Shown here: positions 50,485-58,595 of the stretch, piece after piece | How the letters are laid out: every line of letters begins with the position of its first letter | How positions within the stretch are numbered: the stretch's first letter is position 1 | Assembly (NCBI RefSeq): GCF_023276405.1 | Contig: NZ_JALRMO010000001.1 | Location: 1,054,001-1,118,000, forward strand | Length of the DNA stretch: 64,000 bases | Source of the DNA: Paenibacillus hamazuiensis | GTDB lineage: Bacteria; Bacillota; Bacilli; Paenibacillales; NBRC-103111 | Direction: 5' to 3' | Made by a program: the position numbers and the translations under genes | Notes under the pieces: generated by a model | Seen by the model: the letters and a program-made list of their open reading frames with translations, nothing else | The model's database searches: none | Told to the model about the DNA's origin: nothing

Positions 50485-51333
50485 TTACTTTTCCTGATTA
50501 TTTACCCATGCCGTATGCCCCATCAGGTCACGCATCGCGGTGATGTACTTTTCTTCCGACTCGGTCCATCTCAGTTTAGCCGTTTGTTCCACGTCGGGAC
50601 CTGCGAGAAAGCGCAGCCGGTCGGATTTATCGCAGGCAGCAGCGTAAATCTGGGCGGCAACCTGATTCTCGTCCGCATTATCAAACGGATAACTCATCAT
50701 GGATTGCATCATGTGATCAAAATAGGGCTTGTACGATTCCGGAATGGGGATGCCTTGAGTAGCGGACAAGGTGTTCGACGAGAAGTTTGTGGTTCGCATG
50801 GCCCCCGGTTCCACAATTTTTACGGAAATATTCTGCGATTCAAGCTCGTACATTAACGCTTCCGACAGCCCTTCGACTGCATGTTTGGTCGCGACATACA
50901 CCGCCAAAAGCGGGTTTGACGCAAAGCCCATGTTCGAAGTGATATTCACGACGGTTCCGCCCCCTTGTTCGCGAAAGTGCGGCGTAATCGCCCTGATGAC
51001 GTTCATCGCGCCGAAGACATTGGTCTCGAAAATCCCGCGGATGACATTCATGGGTGTCGCTTCGAAAATCGAGACGATGCTGATGCCGGCGTTGTTCACA
51101 ACGGCGTCTATCCGGCCGAATCGGGCGATCCCGGCCGCAATCGCCCCCTCGATGCTGGTGGGGTCTGTAACATCGAGCGCCGTTACGAAAATCCGCTCGG
51201 GATTTTCCGCCGCCAAACGTTCGTCCGGTTTTCGCATCGTTGCCACGACATTCCATCCCTCGGCTGCAAACTTCCTGGCTGCAGTATTTCCCAATCCGGT
51301 CGAACACCCGGTGATCAAAACCGTTTTTGTCAT
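50485..51333 (-). CDS. Short-chain dehydrogenase/reductase
   Basis: A 282-residue oxidoreductase with GAAGGAGATGG before its ATG. The cofactor motif is VLITGCSTGLGNTAARKFA, with VVNNAGIS, catalytic Tyr-Lys in YVATKHAVEGLSEAL, and catalytic Ser in the preceding strand. It has the classical SDR layout and likely prefers NADP(H), given Arg in VVATMRKPDERL. It is divergent from a MerR-type regulator, with a 19-bp-spaced promoter characteristic of MerR control. The substrate is unknown; an aldehyde or quinone stress response is plausible. Confidence 0.9.
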   Translation of the reverse strand: MTKTVLITGCSTGLGNTAARKFAAEGWNVVATMRKPDERLAAENPERIFVTALDVTDPTSIEGAIAAGIARFGRIDAVVNNAGISIVSIFEATPMNVIRGIFETNVFGAMNVIRAITPHFREQGGGTVVNITSNMGFASNPLLAVYVATKHAVEGLSEALMYELESQNISVKIVEPGAMRTTNFSSNTLSATQGIPIPESYKPYFDHMMQSMMSYPFDNADENQVAAQIYAAACDKSDRLRFLAGPDVEQTAKLRWTESEEKYITAMRDLMGHTAWVNNQEK

Positions 51334-51374
51334 AAAACCATCTCCTTCAATTCATTTGCTGTTGCTTCTTTATT

Positions 51375-51405
51375 AGCTTACCGGGTGGAAGCGGCTCTAA
51401 GTCAA
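51375..51405 (-). promoter_or_regulatory. MerR-type promoter with 19-bp spacer for the SDR gene
   Basis: On the minus strand, TTGACT (51405-51400) and TAAGCT (51380-51375) are separated by 19 bp. The spacer begins TTAGAGCC, sharing TTAGAG with the dyad at 51476. Overlong spacers are a hallmark of MerR-activated promoters. Confidence 0.6.
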
Positions 51406-51441
51406 CTCCGTATATATGCTCCTTATTAATAAAGGGTTTAT

Positions 51442-51490
51442 TTGACGGGACGTAAGTTCGGACCCTACAATAAGGTTAGAGTGGCTCTAA
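51442..51490 (+). promoter_or_regulatory. merR-type gene promoter and operator dyad
   Basis: TTGACG (51442-51447) and TACAAT (51466-51471) have an 18-bp spacer. The perfect dyad TTAGAG-TGG-CTCTAA (51476-51490) follows just downstream, a likely autoregulatory MerR binding site. Confidence 0.6.
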
Positions 51491-51519
51491 TCCCCCTTAT
51501 AGGCGGTGAACGATATTTT

Positions 51520-51897
51520 ATGGCTTATACGGTTAAGGAAATTTCGAAAAAAACGGGCATTTCTCCTTATACACTGCGTTTTTACGAGAAAGAAGGCGTA
51601 TTGCCGACTGTTGACCGGGATGCGAATGGAGTGCGCATGTTTAATGAGCATTACATCGATTGTATTGAGATGGTGCAAGCCCTGCGTTCAACCGGTTTGC
51701 CTTTGACGGAAATCAAACAATATGTGGAGCTTTATAAACGCGGAGAGAGTACGCTGCAGCAAAGAAAAAAGATGCTGGCACGCCAGAAAAGCAAAGTGGA
51801 GGAACAAATATCGCTTCTAATGAAAACACTGGAAAAGCTCAATTACAAGTTGGCTTTAATCGATGTCCAAGATAATCAATTTGAGAGGCTGCCCTGA
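51520..51897 (+). CDS. MerR family transcriptional regulator
   Basis: A 125-residue regulator starting at the ATG at 51520 (GGCGGTGAA upstream). The helix-turn-helix is YTVKEISKKTGISPYTLRFY with the wing YEKEGVLPTVDRDANGVRMF. A dimer coiled coil follows (TLQQRKKMLARQKSKVEEQI). There are no cysteine metal ligands, so it is of the AdhR/NmlR-like or small-molecule type rather than a metal sensor. It probably activates the divergent SDR gene through the 19-bp-spaced promoter and regulates itself through TTAGAGTGGCTCTAA. Confidence 0.9.
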   Translation: MAYTVKEISKKTGISPYTLRFYEKEGVLPTVDRDANGVRMFNEHYIDCIEMVQALRSTGLPLTEIKQYVELYKRGESTLQQRKKMLARQKSKVEEQISLLMKTLEKLNYKLALIDVQDNQFERLP

Positions 51898-51990
51898 TTT
51901 GAGCTTGAATAACGCAACAGGCGAGTCTGTTCCAACCTTGCGGCGCCGGCATGGAATGGACATAAGGATACATAAGGAGGATTGCCCCGC

Positions 51991-52980
51991 ATGGAAGCGA
52001 AGCGCGTCATTTTTGACAAGTTCGGCCATCCCCGGGACGTGCTGCGTGTGGAACGCAGGCCGGTGGAGCGTCCGCGCGAAGGGGAGATTCTCGTGCGGAT
52101 GAAAGCGCGTCCGATCAATCCGTCGGACTTGATCCCGATTCGCGGAGCTTACGCCCACCGCATTTCTTTGCCTGCGGTTCCCGGTTACGAAGGGGTAGGC
52201 GTGGTGGTGGACGCCGGTCCCGGCGTTTCCCGGGAAATGATCGGCCGGCGCGTGCTGCCTTTGCGGGGGGAAGGCACGTGGCAGGAATACGTTGCCGCCC
52301 CGGCGCGATATGCGGTGCCGATTCCCGAAGCCGTCGACGATTTTACTGCGGCACAGCTGTATATCAATCCGCTCACGGCTTGGGTCGTCAGCACGGAAAC
52401 GCTGCAGTTGACGCCGGGCGACGTGCTCGCCGTGAACGCCTGCGGATCGAGCCTTGGCCGGATTTTCGCGCAACTATCGAAGCTGCTCGGTTTTCGGCTG
52501 ATCGCGGTGACGAGAAACGGCAGCCATACGGAAGATCTCCATAAGCTCGGCGCTTCGCATGTCGTCGATACGGCGACGACCTCTCTTTATCATGCCGTAA
52601 TGGAGCTTACGGACGGACTTGGCGCAAACGCGGCGATCGATTCGATAGGCGGTCCGGACGGCCGGGCGCTTGCCGAATGCGTGCGGCCGCATGGGACTCT
52701 GCTTACCTTGGGGCTTTTATCCGGAGTTCCCGTCGATTGGGCGGAGATTGCCCGGAGAACGAAGATCAACGTCAAGCTGTTTCATTTGCGGCATTGGAAT
52801 GAACTGGTCTCCGTGCCAAAATGGCACGATACATTCCTCCGCATACTCGCGCTAATAAACGGCAGCAAGCTGGTGCTTGGGCAGCCGGGTCCGTGCTTCG
52901 GGCTTCAGGACGTGCGCGAGGCGGTCAGCGCCGCCGAATCCGGACGTGCGGGTGCAGGGAAAGTTTTTCTTGTCGGTTAA
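51991..52980 (+). CDS. Zinc-independent MDR family quinone/enoyl reductase
   Basis: A 329-residue oxidoreductase starting at the ATG at 51991 (AAGGAGG upstream). The medium-chain dehydrogenase layout is clear: a GroES-like N-terminus with INPSDLIPIRGAY and PAVPGYEGVGVVVDAGPG, then a nucleotide-binding domain near VLAVNACGSSLGRIFAQLSK. Zinc-binding cysteines are absent. The sequence is closest in style to the 2-enoyl thioester reductase (MECR/ETR) and quinone oxidoreductase group using NADPH. It follows the MerR gene by 93 bp and could be part of the same stress response. Confidence 0.87.
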   Translation: MEAKRVIFDKFGHPRDVLRVERRPVERPREGEILVRMKARPINPSDLIPIRGAYAHRISLPAVPGYEGVGVVVDAGPGVSREMIGRRVLPLRGEGTWQEYVAAPARYAVPIPEAVDDFTAAQLYINPLTAWVVSTETLQLTPGDVLAVNACGSSLGRIFAQLSKLLGFRLIAVTRNGSHTEDLHKLGASHVVDTATTSLYHAVMELTDGLGANAAIDSIGGPDGRALAECVRPHGTLLTLGLLSGVPVDWAEIARRTKINVKLFHLRHWNELVSVPKWHDTFLRILALINGSKLVLGQPGPCFGLQDVREAVSAAESGRAGAGKVFLVG

Positions 52981-53026
52981 GGCGGCCTGCCTGCAAAAGG
53001 CGGCTGCGAACGAATGACCGTGCCGG

Positions 53027-53683
53027 TCAATCCGCCGGCCATACCTTCCCGCTTCTTTCCGTATCCAGGCGATAGTCGGTATATTTGCGCGCGAACAGGT
53101 CGCGGCCGAGCTGCTCTGCAGCCGGCACGGGGGCAGCCGGGTCGCGGGCCACTTCGCCCCGGCTGTTGCCGACGCCGCGGACGACGCCGACGAACTCGGA
53201 GTGAGTATAGCGGGAAAACTCTTGGAGCTGATGGACGATTCCGAGCGAAGCTCCCGGGTACGTCTCCTCGGAAGATAACACAAGGCCGATGCGCTTGCCG
53301 GACATGCGCCGGATGACTTGCGCCGAATCGGGATAGGAAGCGGCATAGTAACAAAACGTGCGGTCAAAGAACGATTTTGTTTGGGCGGACAAGCCGTACC
53401 AGTAGACCGGGGAGCAGAACACGACTCCGTCAGCGGGTAAATAATCGTCGAAAAATAAAGAACGAAAGTTGTCGGCGATGGAGCATGTTCCGTCAGGCGT
53501 CCGGCATGTCCGGCAGTCGCGCAGAAAACCCGATATGTAATCGTCAATGAACCTCAGCGCCACTGAAGCTCCGGCTTCCTCCGCACCGCGCCGAACGGCC
53601 TCGGCCAGGGCGGCGGAATTGCCCTGACGCCGGGGACTTCCCACAAGCACCAGCAATTTTCGGGAATCTGTCTTCGATTTCAT
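53027..53683 (-). CDS. Flavodoxin-like NAD(P)H-dependent oxidoreductase
   Basis: A 218-residue flavoprotein with AAAGGAGC before its ATG. The FMN-binding loop is VGSPRRQGNSAALAEAV, and the second loop is FCSPVYWYGLSAQTKSFFDR, both typical of the NADPH-dependent FMN reductase family. Three cysteines (DCRTCRTPDGTC) may form part of an iron-sulfur flavoprotein-like or redox site. It is divergent from a LysR-type regulator across a 142-bp gap with an inverted repeat, so it is probably the regulator's target. The electron acceptor is unknown. Confidence 0.88.
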   Translation of the reverse strand: MKSKTDSRKLLVLVGSPRRQGNSAALAEAVRRGAEEAGASVALRFIDDYISGFLRDCRTCRTPDGTCSIADNFRSLFFDDYLPADGVVFCSPVYWYGLSAQTKSFFDRTFCYYAASYPDSAQVIRRMSGKRIGLVLSSEETYPGASLGIVHQLQEFSRYTHSEFVGVVRGVGNSRGEVARDPAAPVPAAEQLGRDLFARKYTDYRLDTERSGKVWPAD

Positions 53684-53779
53684 CGTTTAGCTCCTTTCCT
53701 CGTCGGAGGTAAGCTTCATATCAATTTCCACAAACAAATTGTAATCCAATATTTGCATACCGTATAATGATTGATAATG

Positions 53780-53806
53780 ATGCATCCATCATTATTATTG
53801 ATGCAT
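53780..53806. promoter_or_regulatory. LysR-type inverted repeat
   Basis: ATGCATC (53780-53786) and GATGCAT (53800-53806) form a 7-bp inverted repeat with a 13-bp AT-rich centre. It matches the T-N11-A style of LysR sites and lies 20 bp before the LysR start, in the divergent promoter region. Confidence 0.5.
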
Positions 53807-53825
53807 TTTTGAAAGGAATGAATTT

Positions 53826-54680
53826 GTGGAATTGACGGACCTTAAAGTGTTTGTGAGCGTTGCCGAGGAAGGCGGGATTTCCCGTGCGGCGGAGAAGCTG
53901 GAGTACGTTCAATCCAACGTGACGGCGCGGATACGCAAGCTGGAGTCGGAAATCGGTGTCGCATTGTTCCATAGACATCCCAAAGGGGTTGCGCTAACGG
54001 AAAAAGGAGCCCAGTTTCGCGATTACGCGCTCACGATCCTGAGCCTGGCCGAAGAAGCCGTCAGAGCGGTGCAGGAGAAGCCGCATCCCAGCGGTCCTCT
54101 CGTCATCGGAGTGGTCGAAACCGTGACATGCGGCAATTTCATGAACGCGCTGTCGGATTTTCAAAGCAGCTATCCCGAGGTGTCGTTATCCTTGGTAACC
54201 GGAACCTCGTCCGAGCTGCTTGCGATGGTGATGGACCGCAGGCTCGACGGTGCTTTCGTGACGGGCGATATTCCGCCCGCACAGCTCATTTTCGAATATA
54301 CGGTAAAAGATGAAATTAAGCTTTTAACCCACGAAAAGGGTGGCGTTTACCCGGATTTATCGAGCGCGAAATGGGCGGTTTCCCCGAAGGGCTGCCCATT
54401 CCGGAAGGTGCTGGAGGAGTGGCTTGACAGCGAAGGAATTTCGCTAAGGAACGTGATTGAAATCGGCTCGCTGGAAACGCTGATGAGCTGTGTCAAGTCG
54501 GGGCTTGCCTGCACGCTGCTGCCGGCGTCCGTTCTTAAGGGGGAGTACCGGTCGCTCAGGGCTTACCCGATACCGGAACCGTTCCGCTTCACGAGCACGA
54601 GTCTGGTTCGGCGAAGCGACCGGTTTAGCGGCAAAGCGTTTGCGGCGTTCGCCGAAATGGTCCGCGTGAACGGGCTGTAG
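53826..54680 (+). CDS. LysR family transcriptional regulator
   Basis: A 284-residue regulator starting at GTG 53826 (AAAGGAATG upstream). The N-terminal helix-turn-helix is MELTDLKVFVSVAEEGGISR followed by AAEKLEYVQSNVTARIRKLE. The C-terminal two-lobed ligand-binding domain includes GPLVIGVVETVTCGNFMNAL and LDGAFVTGDIPPAQLIFEY. The form is close to CzcR/YwqM-type Bacillus LysR proteins. It likely regulates the divergent flavoprotein gene. The coinducer is unknown. Confidence 0.92.
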   Translation: MELTDLKVFVSVAEEGGISRAAEKLEYVQSNVTARIRKLESEIGVALFHRHPKGVALTEKGAQFRDYALTILSLAEEAVRAVQEKPHPSGPLVIGVVETVTCGNFMNALSDFQSSYPEVSLSLVTGTSSELLAMVMDRRLDGAFVTGDIPPAQLIFEYTVKDEIKLLTHEKGGVYPDLSSAKWAVSPKGCPFRKVLEEWLDSEGISLRNVIEIGSLETLMSCVKSGLACTLLPASVLKGEYRSLRAYPIPEPFRFTSTSLVRRSDRFSGKAFAAFAEMVRVNGL

Positions 54681-54791
54681 TATGCCGGATTCGCGGTTAT
54701 CGGCGACATTGGCCTAAGTGAAGCGAAAAGCCAGGATTCCTTGCCGCAAGAGGCAGGAACCCTGGCTTCATGTTTGCGCTCAGACAGGATT

Positions 54792-56042
54792 TCAGCCTGC
54801 GAACGTTTTGATCACCGTCAGCAGCAGGCCGATCAGAAAGCCGCACAAAGCGCCGTTCACGCGGATCCACTGCAGATCTTTGCCGATTTTGTCCTCCAGC
54901 ATGGCGATCAAGGTGGCGTTGTCGAGCTTGTCGACGTTTTCCTTGACGAGCACGCCGATTTTATTGTGGTTGTCGGCGATGATTTGCAGCAGCTTTTGCT
55001 TGATCCAGCTTTCCGTTTTGTCCATCCACTCGGCGTTCGAGCTGACGCTGGCGATAAGCCGTTTCAAAAACGGCACGGCGAATTCGCCGGCGAATTCGGG
55101 CTGCTCTACCGCATGCAGCGCGCGCGCCTTCAGCTTCATCACCATGGAATCGATCAAGTCGCTGTTTTCGGCGTATTCGCCGGCCATCCGCTTCAAGCTT
55201 TCAATCCCTTCGGCCAACTCCGGATGCTGCGGGGCATTTTGCAGGGCGGAGCGGATTTCCGTGAGCAGGCTTTGCCGGCCTTCCGACGTTTCTCTGCGCA
55301 AATTGGCGGTCCCGTTCAGCAGCAGGCTCTGAATGATGCCTCCCAGCTTGTCCTCAGTCATAAACCCGCTGAACGCGCCCATGGCAAACCCCATAAACCC
55401 GCCGAGCTGTATGTTGCCGAGCGCCTTCAGCGCCATCGCGCCGAGCTGCTGCTGCGTCTCCGGCTTGATGATCCACGATTCGGCCTTGTCCAGCAAATAA
55501 TCGAGCGCCTTGCGGTCCCATCCGCGGTCAATCGCTTCCTGGGCCGCGCGGTCGAATAACGCCTGAACGTCGATCCCTTCCGCAAAACCGCGGGCTTCTT
55601 GTTTCAAGACGGCAATGAGCCGCTCGTAAGGCAAATGCTGCAGAATTGCGCTGCAGGCAGCCGTGATGGCGCGAGCCGCTTCCTCCGTGCCGAGCTGATT
55701 GTCGGCCCAGTTCAGCATTCTTTCCGCGATCGGAATTCCTTTCAGCTTTTCCGTGATGCTGCGTTGGTTCAGCAGCTCGGTTTCCACGGCGGAAACAAGC
55801 GCTTTGGTCAGCTTGTCCCGGTTCTTAACGAGAAGCGACGTATGCGGGACCGGTATGCCGAGCGGGTGGCGAAACAGCGCCGTAACGGCGAACCAGTCGG
55901 CAAGCCCGCCGACGAGCCCGGCTTCGAACGCGCCCTGCAAATAAGGGACGATGCCGGTTTGCGGGAGCGGCAGCGTAACGGCAAAACCGGCCGCCATCAC
56001 TCCCAGCGATATTCCGGCGATATATTTGTTTTTGCTCTCCAT
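54792..56042 (-). CDS. DUF445 family membrane protein (YheB-like)
   Basis: A 416-residue protein starting at the ATG ending at 56042. It begins with a hydrophobic segment (YIAGISLGVMAAGFAVTLPL), then the signature GLVGGLADWFAVTALFRHPLG and IPVPHTSLLVKNRDKL, and ends with a C-terminal membrane helix (INGALCGFLIGLLLTVIKTF). The middle is a long helical region. DUF445 proteins are membrane-anchored and of unknown function, widespread in Bacillota. It is 5 bp downstream of a small gene on the same strand, so the two form an operon. Confidence 0.88.
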   Translation of the reverse strand: MESKNKYIAGISLGVMAAGFAVTLPLPQTGIVPYLQGAFEAGLVGGLADWFAVTALFRHPLGIPVPHTSLLVKNRDKLTKALVSAVETELLNQRSITEKLKGIPIAERMLNWADNQLGTEEAARAITAACSAILQHLPYERLIAVLKQEARGFAEGIDVQALFDRAAQEAIDRGWDRKALDYLLDKAESWIIKPETQQQLGAMALKALGNIQLGGFMGFAMGAFSGFMTEDKLGGIIQSLLLNGTANLRRETSEGRQSLLTEIRSALQNAPQHPELAEGIESLKRMAGEYAENSDLIDSMVMKLKARALHAVEQPEFAGEFAVPFLKRLIASVSSNAEWMDKTESWIKQKLLQIIADNHNKIGVLVKENVDKLDNATLIAMLEDKIGKDLQWIRVNGALCGFLIGLLLTVIKTFAG

Positions 56043-56047
56043 ATGTA

Positions 56048-56260
56048 CTAAGCTTCCTTTAACTTAAAATGAACAACGGCGGTGTACAGCATTTTGCCCG
56101 CATTCGGGTCAAACGTCACTTGGTGCTGAACGGAGTGGACGTCCAGCTGCAGCGCTTTGTTGTTGTCGATCTGCTCCTCCAGCTTCCTCTCGAGCGTCCT
56201 CAAATCGTACGCTTCGAACAGCTCGATTTTCGTGTCGATTTTATCGAGGATGAACCCCAT
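56048..56260 (-). CDS. Small 70-residue protein, possibly Cse60/DUF2758-like
   Basis: A 70-residue soluble protein preceded by a GGGAGGGGG-type site. It begins MGFILDKIDTKIELFEAYDL and ends LYTAVVHFKLKEA. The beta-strand IELFEA, a Glu/Lys-rich helix (TLERKLEEQIDNN) and a final YTAVVHF strand recall the small sporulation protein family of Cse60, but this is a tentative impression. It is co-transcribed with the DUF445 gene. No catalytic motif is seen. Confidence 0.7.
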   Translation of the reverse strand: MGFILDKIDTKIELFEAYDLRTLERKLEEQIDNNKALQLDVHSVQHQVTFDPNAGKMLYTAVVHFKLKEA

Positions 56261-56311
56261 TCTTTGTCCCCCCCTCCCGGCTCAGTGCTTGCTCCCTTTA
56301 TTATACATAGT

Positions 56312-57754
56312 TCAGGAAGCCTGCTCCAGCCTTTTTCGGCGAAGGCGCCGGACGGATACGATTAGCGCCAGCATGCAGACGGCCAGCGCCGTCCAAAACA
56401 CCGTATGCAGCGCGCCGAGGATGACATCTGGGTCGCTTGCCGCCCCTTGGCCGCCCGATGAAAGCTGGTGCAGCCTCGTGGTGTACACCGAAACGGAAAA
56501 GGATATGCCGAGCACCATGCCGATGTTGCGCACGAGCGCGTTAAGGCCGCCGGCGGTGCCAAGCTTGGGCCTCGGTACTGAGCCCATGATGCTTGAATTA
56601 TTGGGCGATTGGAACAGCCCGGAGCCTAACCCGAACACGGCGAGGTGGGCACCGACGACCCAAGCGCTTTCCTGTGCGGAAAGCGAATTCAGCAGCGCAA
56701 AGCCGGCGGCGTTCACGATCAGTCCCGCAGTCGTCAGGGCGTTCGAGCCGATTTTGTCCGACAGCCAGCCGGAAAACGGAGCGATCACGGCCATCGTCAG
56801 CGGATACATCATCATCGTGTAACCCGTTCGCTCGGGTGTGAATCCGAGCACGTCCTGCATGTAGAAAGGCATCATCACATTGGTGAAAAACATCGCAACG
56901 AAGCTGAGCAGCGCGGTCACATTGCCGATCGCGAACGGGCGGATGCGGTACAGGCTGAAGTCGAGCATCGGATGTTTGACCCTCGTTTCCCACAGGTAAA
57001 AGCCGGCCAGCAGTGCGACCGAGCCGAGCAGGCCGGTCAAGACAGCCGGGGACGACCAGCCGAGGTCCTGCCCGTTCGATACGGTGTAAAGAAACCCGAT
57101 CATGCCGGCGATAAACAGCGCCGAGCCGGTGAAGTCAAACGGCTCCCGCTGCTCCCTGGCCTTATCCTTCGGCAGCAAAAACCATCCCGCAACGAAGCCG
57201 ATGATCCCGATCGGGATATTGATCCAGAAAATCGTCGGCCATCCGAACCGGTCGACGAGGATCCCGCCGATGCCCGGCCCCGTAAGCGAGCCGAGCGAAA
57301 CGACCGTGCCGACGATGCCGAGAGCGCGGCCGCGGTCGCCCTGTGAGAATACGTCGGCAACGATCGCCTGGCTGTTGGACATCAGGCAGGCGGCGCCGAT
57401 CGCCTGAACGATCCGCGAAGCGATCAGAAGGCCAAGCGTATGCGACATGCCGCAAAACGCCGAGCCGATGGCGAATAAAATAAAGCCGTAATTGTACACC
57501 TTGCTGCGGCCGACAAGGTCGGAAATTTTGCCCATGATCGGCAGCGTTGCGCAAATCGTCAGCAAATAGGCGGTCAGCACCCACTGCACCCAATGAATCG
57601 GCACGCGCAGCTCGTTTGCCATCGTCGGCAGCGCCACGTTGGCGATGCTGCCGTCGAGAGTGGACATGAACGTGCCGAGCGAAACATTGGCGAGCACAAC
57701 CCAGCGGTTGTAAGTTCGCGAAGCCGCCTCCGCTCCGCGTTGTCCGTTGCTCAT
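56312..57754 (-). CDS. MFS multidrug exporter, DHA2 (EmrB/QacA) family
   Basis: A 480-residue transporter with about 14 membrane helices, starting at the ATG ending at 57754 (AAGGAGT upstream). DHA2 signatures are present: TLDGSIANVALPTMA in helix 1, the loop GKISDLVGRSKVYNYG, and the motif C-like GSLTGPGIGGILVDRFGWPT in helix 5. It uses the proton gradient to export hydrophobic drugs. No regulator is adjacent. Confidence 0.92.
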   Translation of the reverse strand: MSNGQRGAEAASRTYNRWVVLANVSLGTFMSTLDGSIANVALPTMANELRVPIHWVQWVLTAYLLTICATLPIMGKISDLVGRSKVYNYGFILFAIGSAFCGMSHTLGLLIASRIVQAIGAACLMSNSQAIVADVFSQGDRGRALGIVGTVVSLGSLTGPGIGGILVDRFGWPTIFWINIPIGIIGFVAGWFLLPKDKAREQREPFDFTGSALFIAGMIGFLYTVSNGQDLGWSSPAVLTGLLGSVALLAGFYLWETRVKHPMLDFSLYRIRPFAIGNVTALLSFVAMFFTNVMMPFYMQDVLGFTPERTGYTMMMYPLTMAVIAPFSGWLSDKIGSNALTTAGLIVNAAGFALLNSLSAQESAWVVGAHLAVFGLGSGLFQSPNNSSIMGSVPRPKLGTAGGLNALVRNIGMVLGISFSVSVYTTRLHQLSSGGQGAASDPDVILGALHTVFWTALAVCMLALIVSVRRLRRKRLEQAS

Positions 57755-57830
57755 TGTTCCGACTCCTTACGGAAGACCTGAATTAGGATCATTTTTAATG
57801 ATTATAGCATGAAAAAGCGAGCAAGCCGAA

Positions 57831-57855
57831 GCGGACGGCACAGGTGCCGCCCGTT
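57831..57855 (-). terminator. Possible terminator of the 61-residue small gene
   Basis: GCGGACGGCAC and GTGCCGCCCGTT form a G-T-containing hairpin. On the minus strand a CTTTTTC run follows only about 15 nt later, so activity is uncertain. Confidence 0.35.
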
Positions 57856-57872
57856 TGCCGAAGGCGTGCGGA

Positions 57873-58058
57873 CTAAGTCGTCCGCTGCTCGCCGTCTTGC
57901 GCATTCGCGCCTATAATGCCGCAGGAGCCGGGAAAGCCGTCATTTTGCCGCATTTCTTCCAAATGCCCGCGCATCTCTTCGTCTTCCGGCATATCCGCCA
58001 CCAGCTTGACAGGCGGCTGTTTGAACTTTACCTGCCCTTTTTTCGTGCCCTCGGTCAT
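57873..58058 (-). CDS. Hypothetical 61-residue protein
   Basis: A small gene with an excellent GGAGGTGAACGCTC site before its ATG. The product begins MTEGTKKGQVKFKQPPVKLV and contains MPEDEEMRGHLEEMRQ and FPGSCGIIGANA. It is hydrophilic with no membrane segment; the Gly-Ser-Cys-Gly segment is notable. I do not recognise the family. The strong ribosome binding site and clean isolation support it being real. Confidence 0.65.
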   Translation of the reverse strand: MTEGTKKGQVKFKQPPVKLVADMPEDEEMRGHLEEMRQNDGFPGSCGIIGANAQDGEQRTT

Positions 58059-58261
58059 GAGCGTTCACCTCCGTTTCCGGTCTTGCGGAATGATTCCAAT
58101 ATACCCCGTAAGTGAAAATTGTATGCTTCGGTTGCTGCAAAGGGAGGAACTTGTTGACTGGGAAAGATGCATGCGCCCAAGTTGGGCGGGCAAGCATCCA
58201 TATGCGCAGGAATGGAATAGACTGTTATCGTCAGATGTAAAAACTTCAGGAGGAGATCAGA

Positions 58262-58522
58262 ATGGCTTACAATCCGAATGTGTACGTGCAGCCTTATCCT
58301 TACGGTTATCACCCGTACCCCTATTCGCCGTATTTTTATCACGGGTATCATCCATATTACTACCATCACCATCACCATCATTGGCCGTATGGAAGCTGGC
58401 AGGGCGGAGCTTGGCACGGCCATGGCGGCTGGCCGGGCCATGTAAGCGGCGGACATAGAAGCGAAGGCCAGGCGCAAATTTCCAATCTTCGGGTAAAAAG
58501 CAAAGCCAAAAAGAAAAAATAA
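58262..58522 (+). CDS. His/Tyr/Pro-rich small protein
   Basis: An 86-residue protein with AGGAGGAGATCAG before its ATG. The first 45 residues are made almost entirely of Tyr, Pro and His, including a run of six histidines. A Gly/Trp/His segment follows (WQGGAWHGHGGWPGHVSGGH), then a basic tail ending KSKAKKKK. The composition recalls spore-coat or metal-binding surface proteins of Bacillota. No signal peptide or membrane segment is present. A clean terminator follows, so it is a single-gene unit. Confidence 0.75.
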   Translation: MAYNPNVYVQPYPYGYHPYPYSPYFYHGYHPYYYHHHHHHWPYGSWQGGAWHGHGGWPGHVSGGHRSEGQAQISNLRVKSKAKKKK

Positions 58523-58532
58523 ATCCCGCTAA

Positions 58533-58573
58533 CGTACGGGCTACTCCACGGGGAGAGCCCGTACGCTATTTTT
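58533..58573. terminator. Terminator after the His/Tyr-rich gene
   Basis: CGTACGGGCT (58533-58542) pairs with AGCCCGTACG (58556-58565), followed by CTATTTTT. It also lies just past the stop of the convergent gene at 58596. Confidence 0.9.
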
Positions 58574-58595
58574 CATGAGCAGTTCGGCCTGGTTA

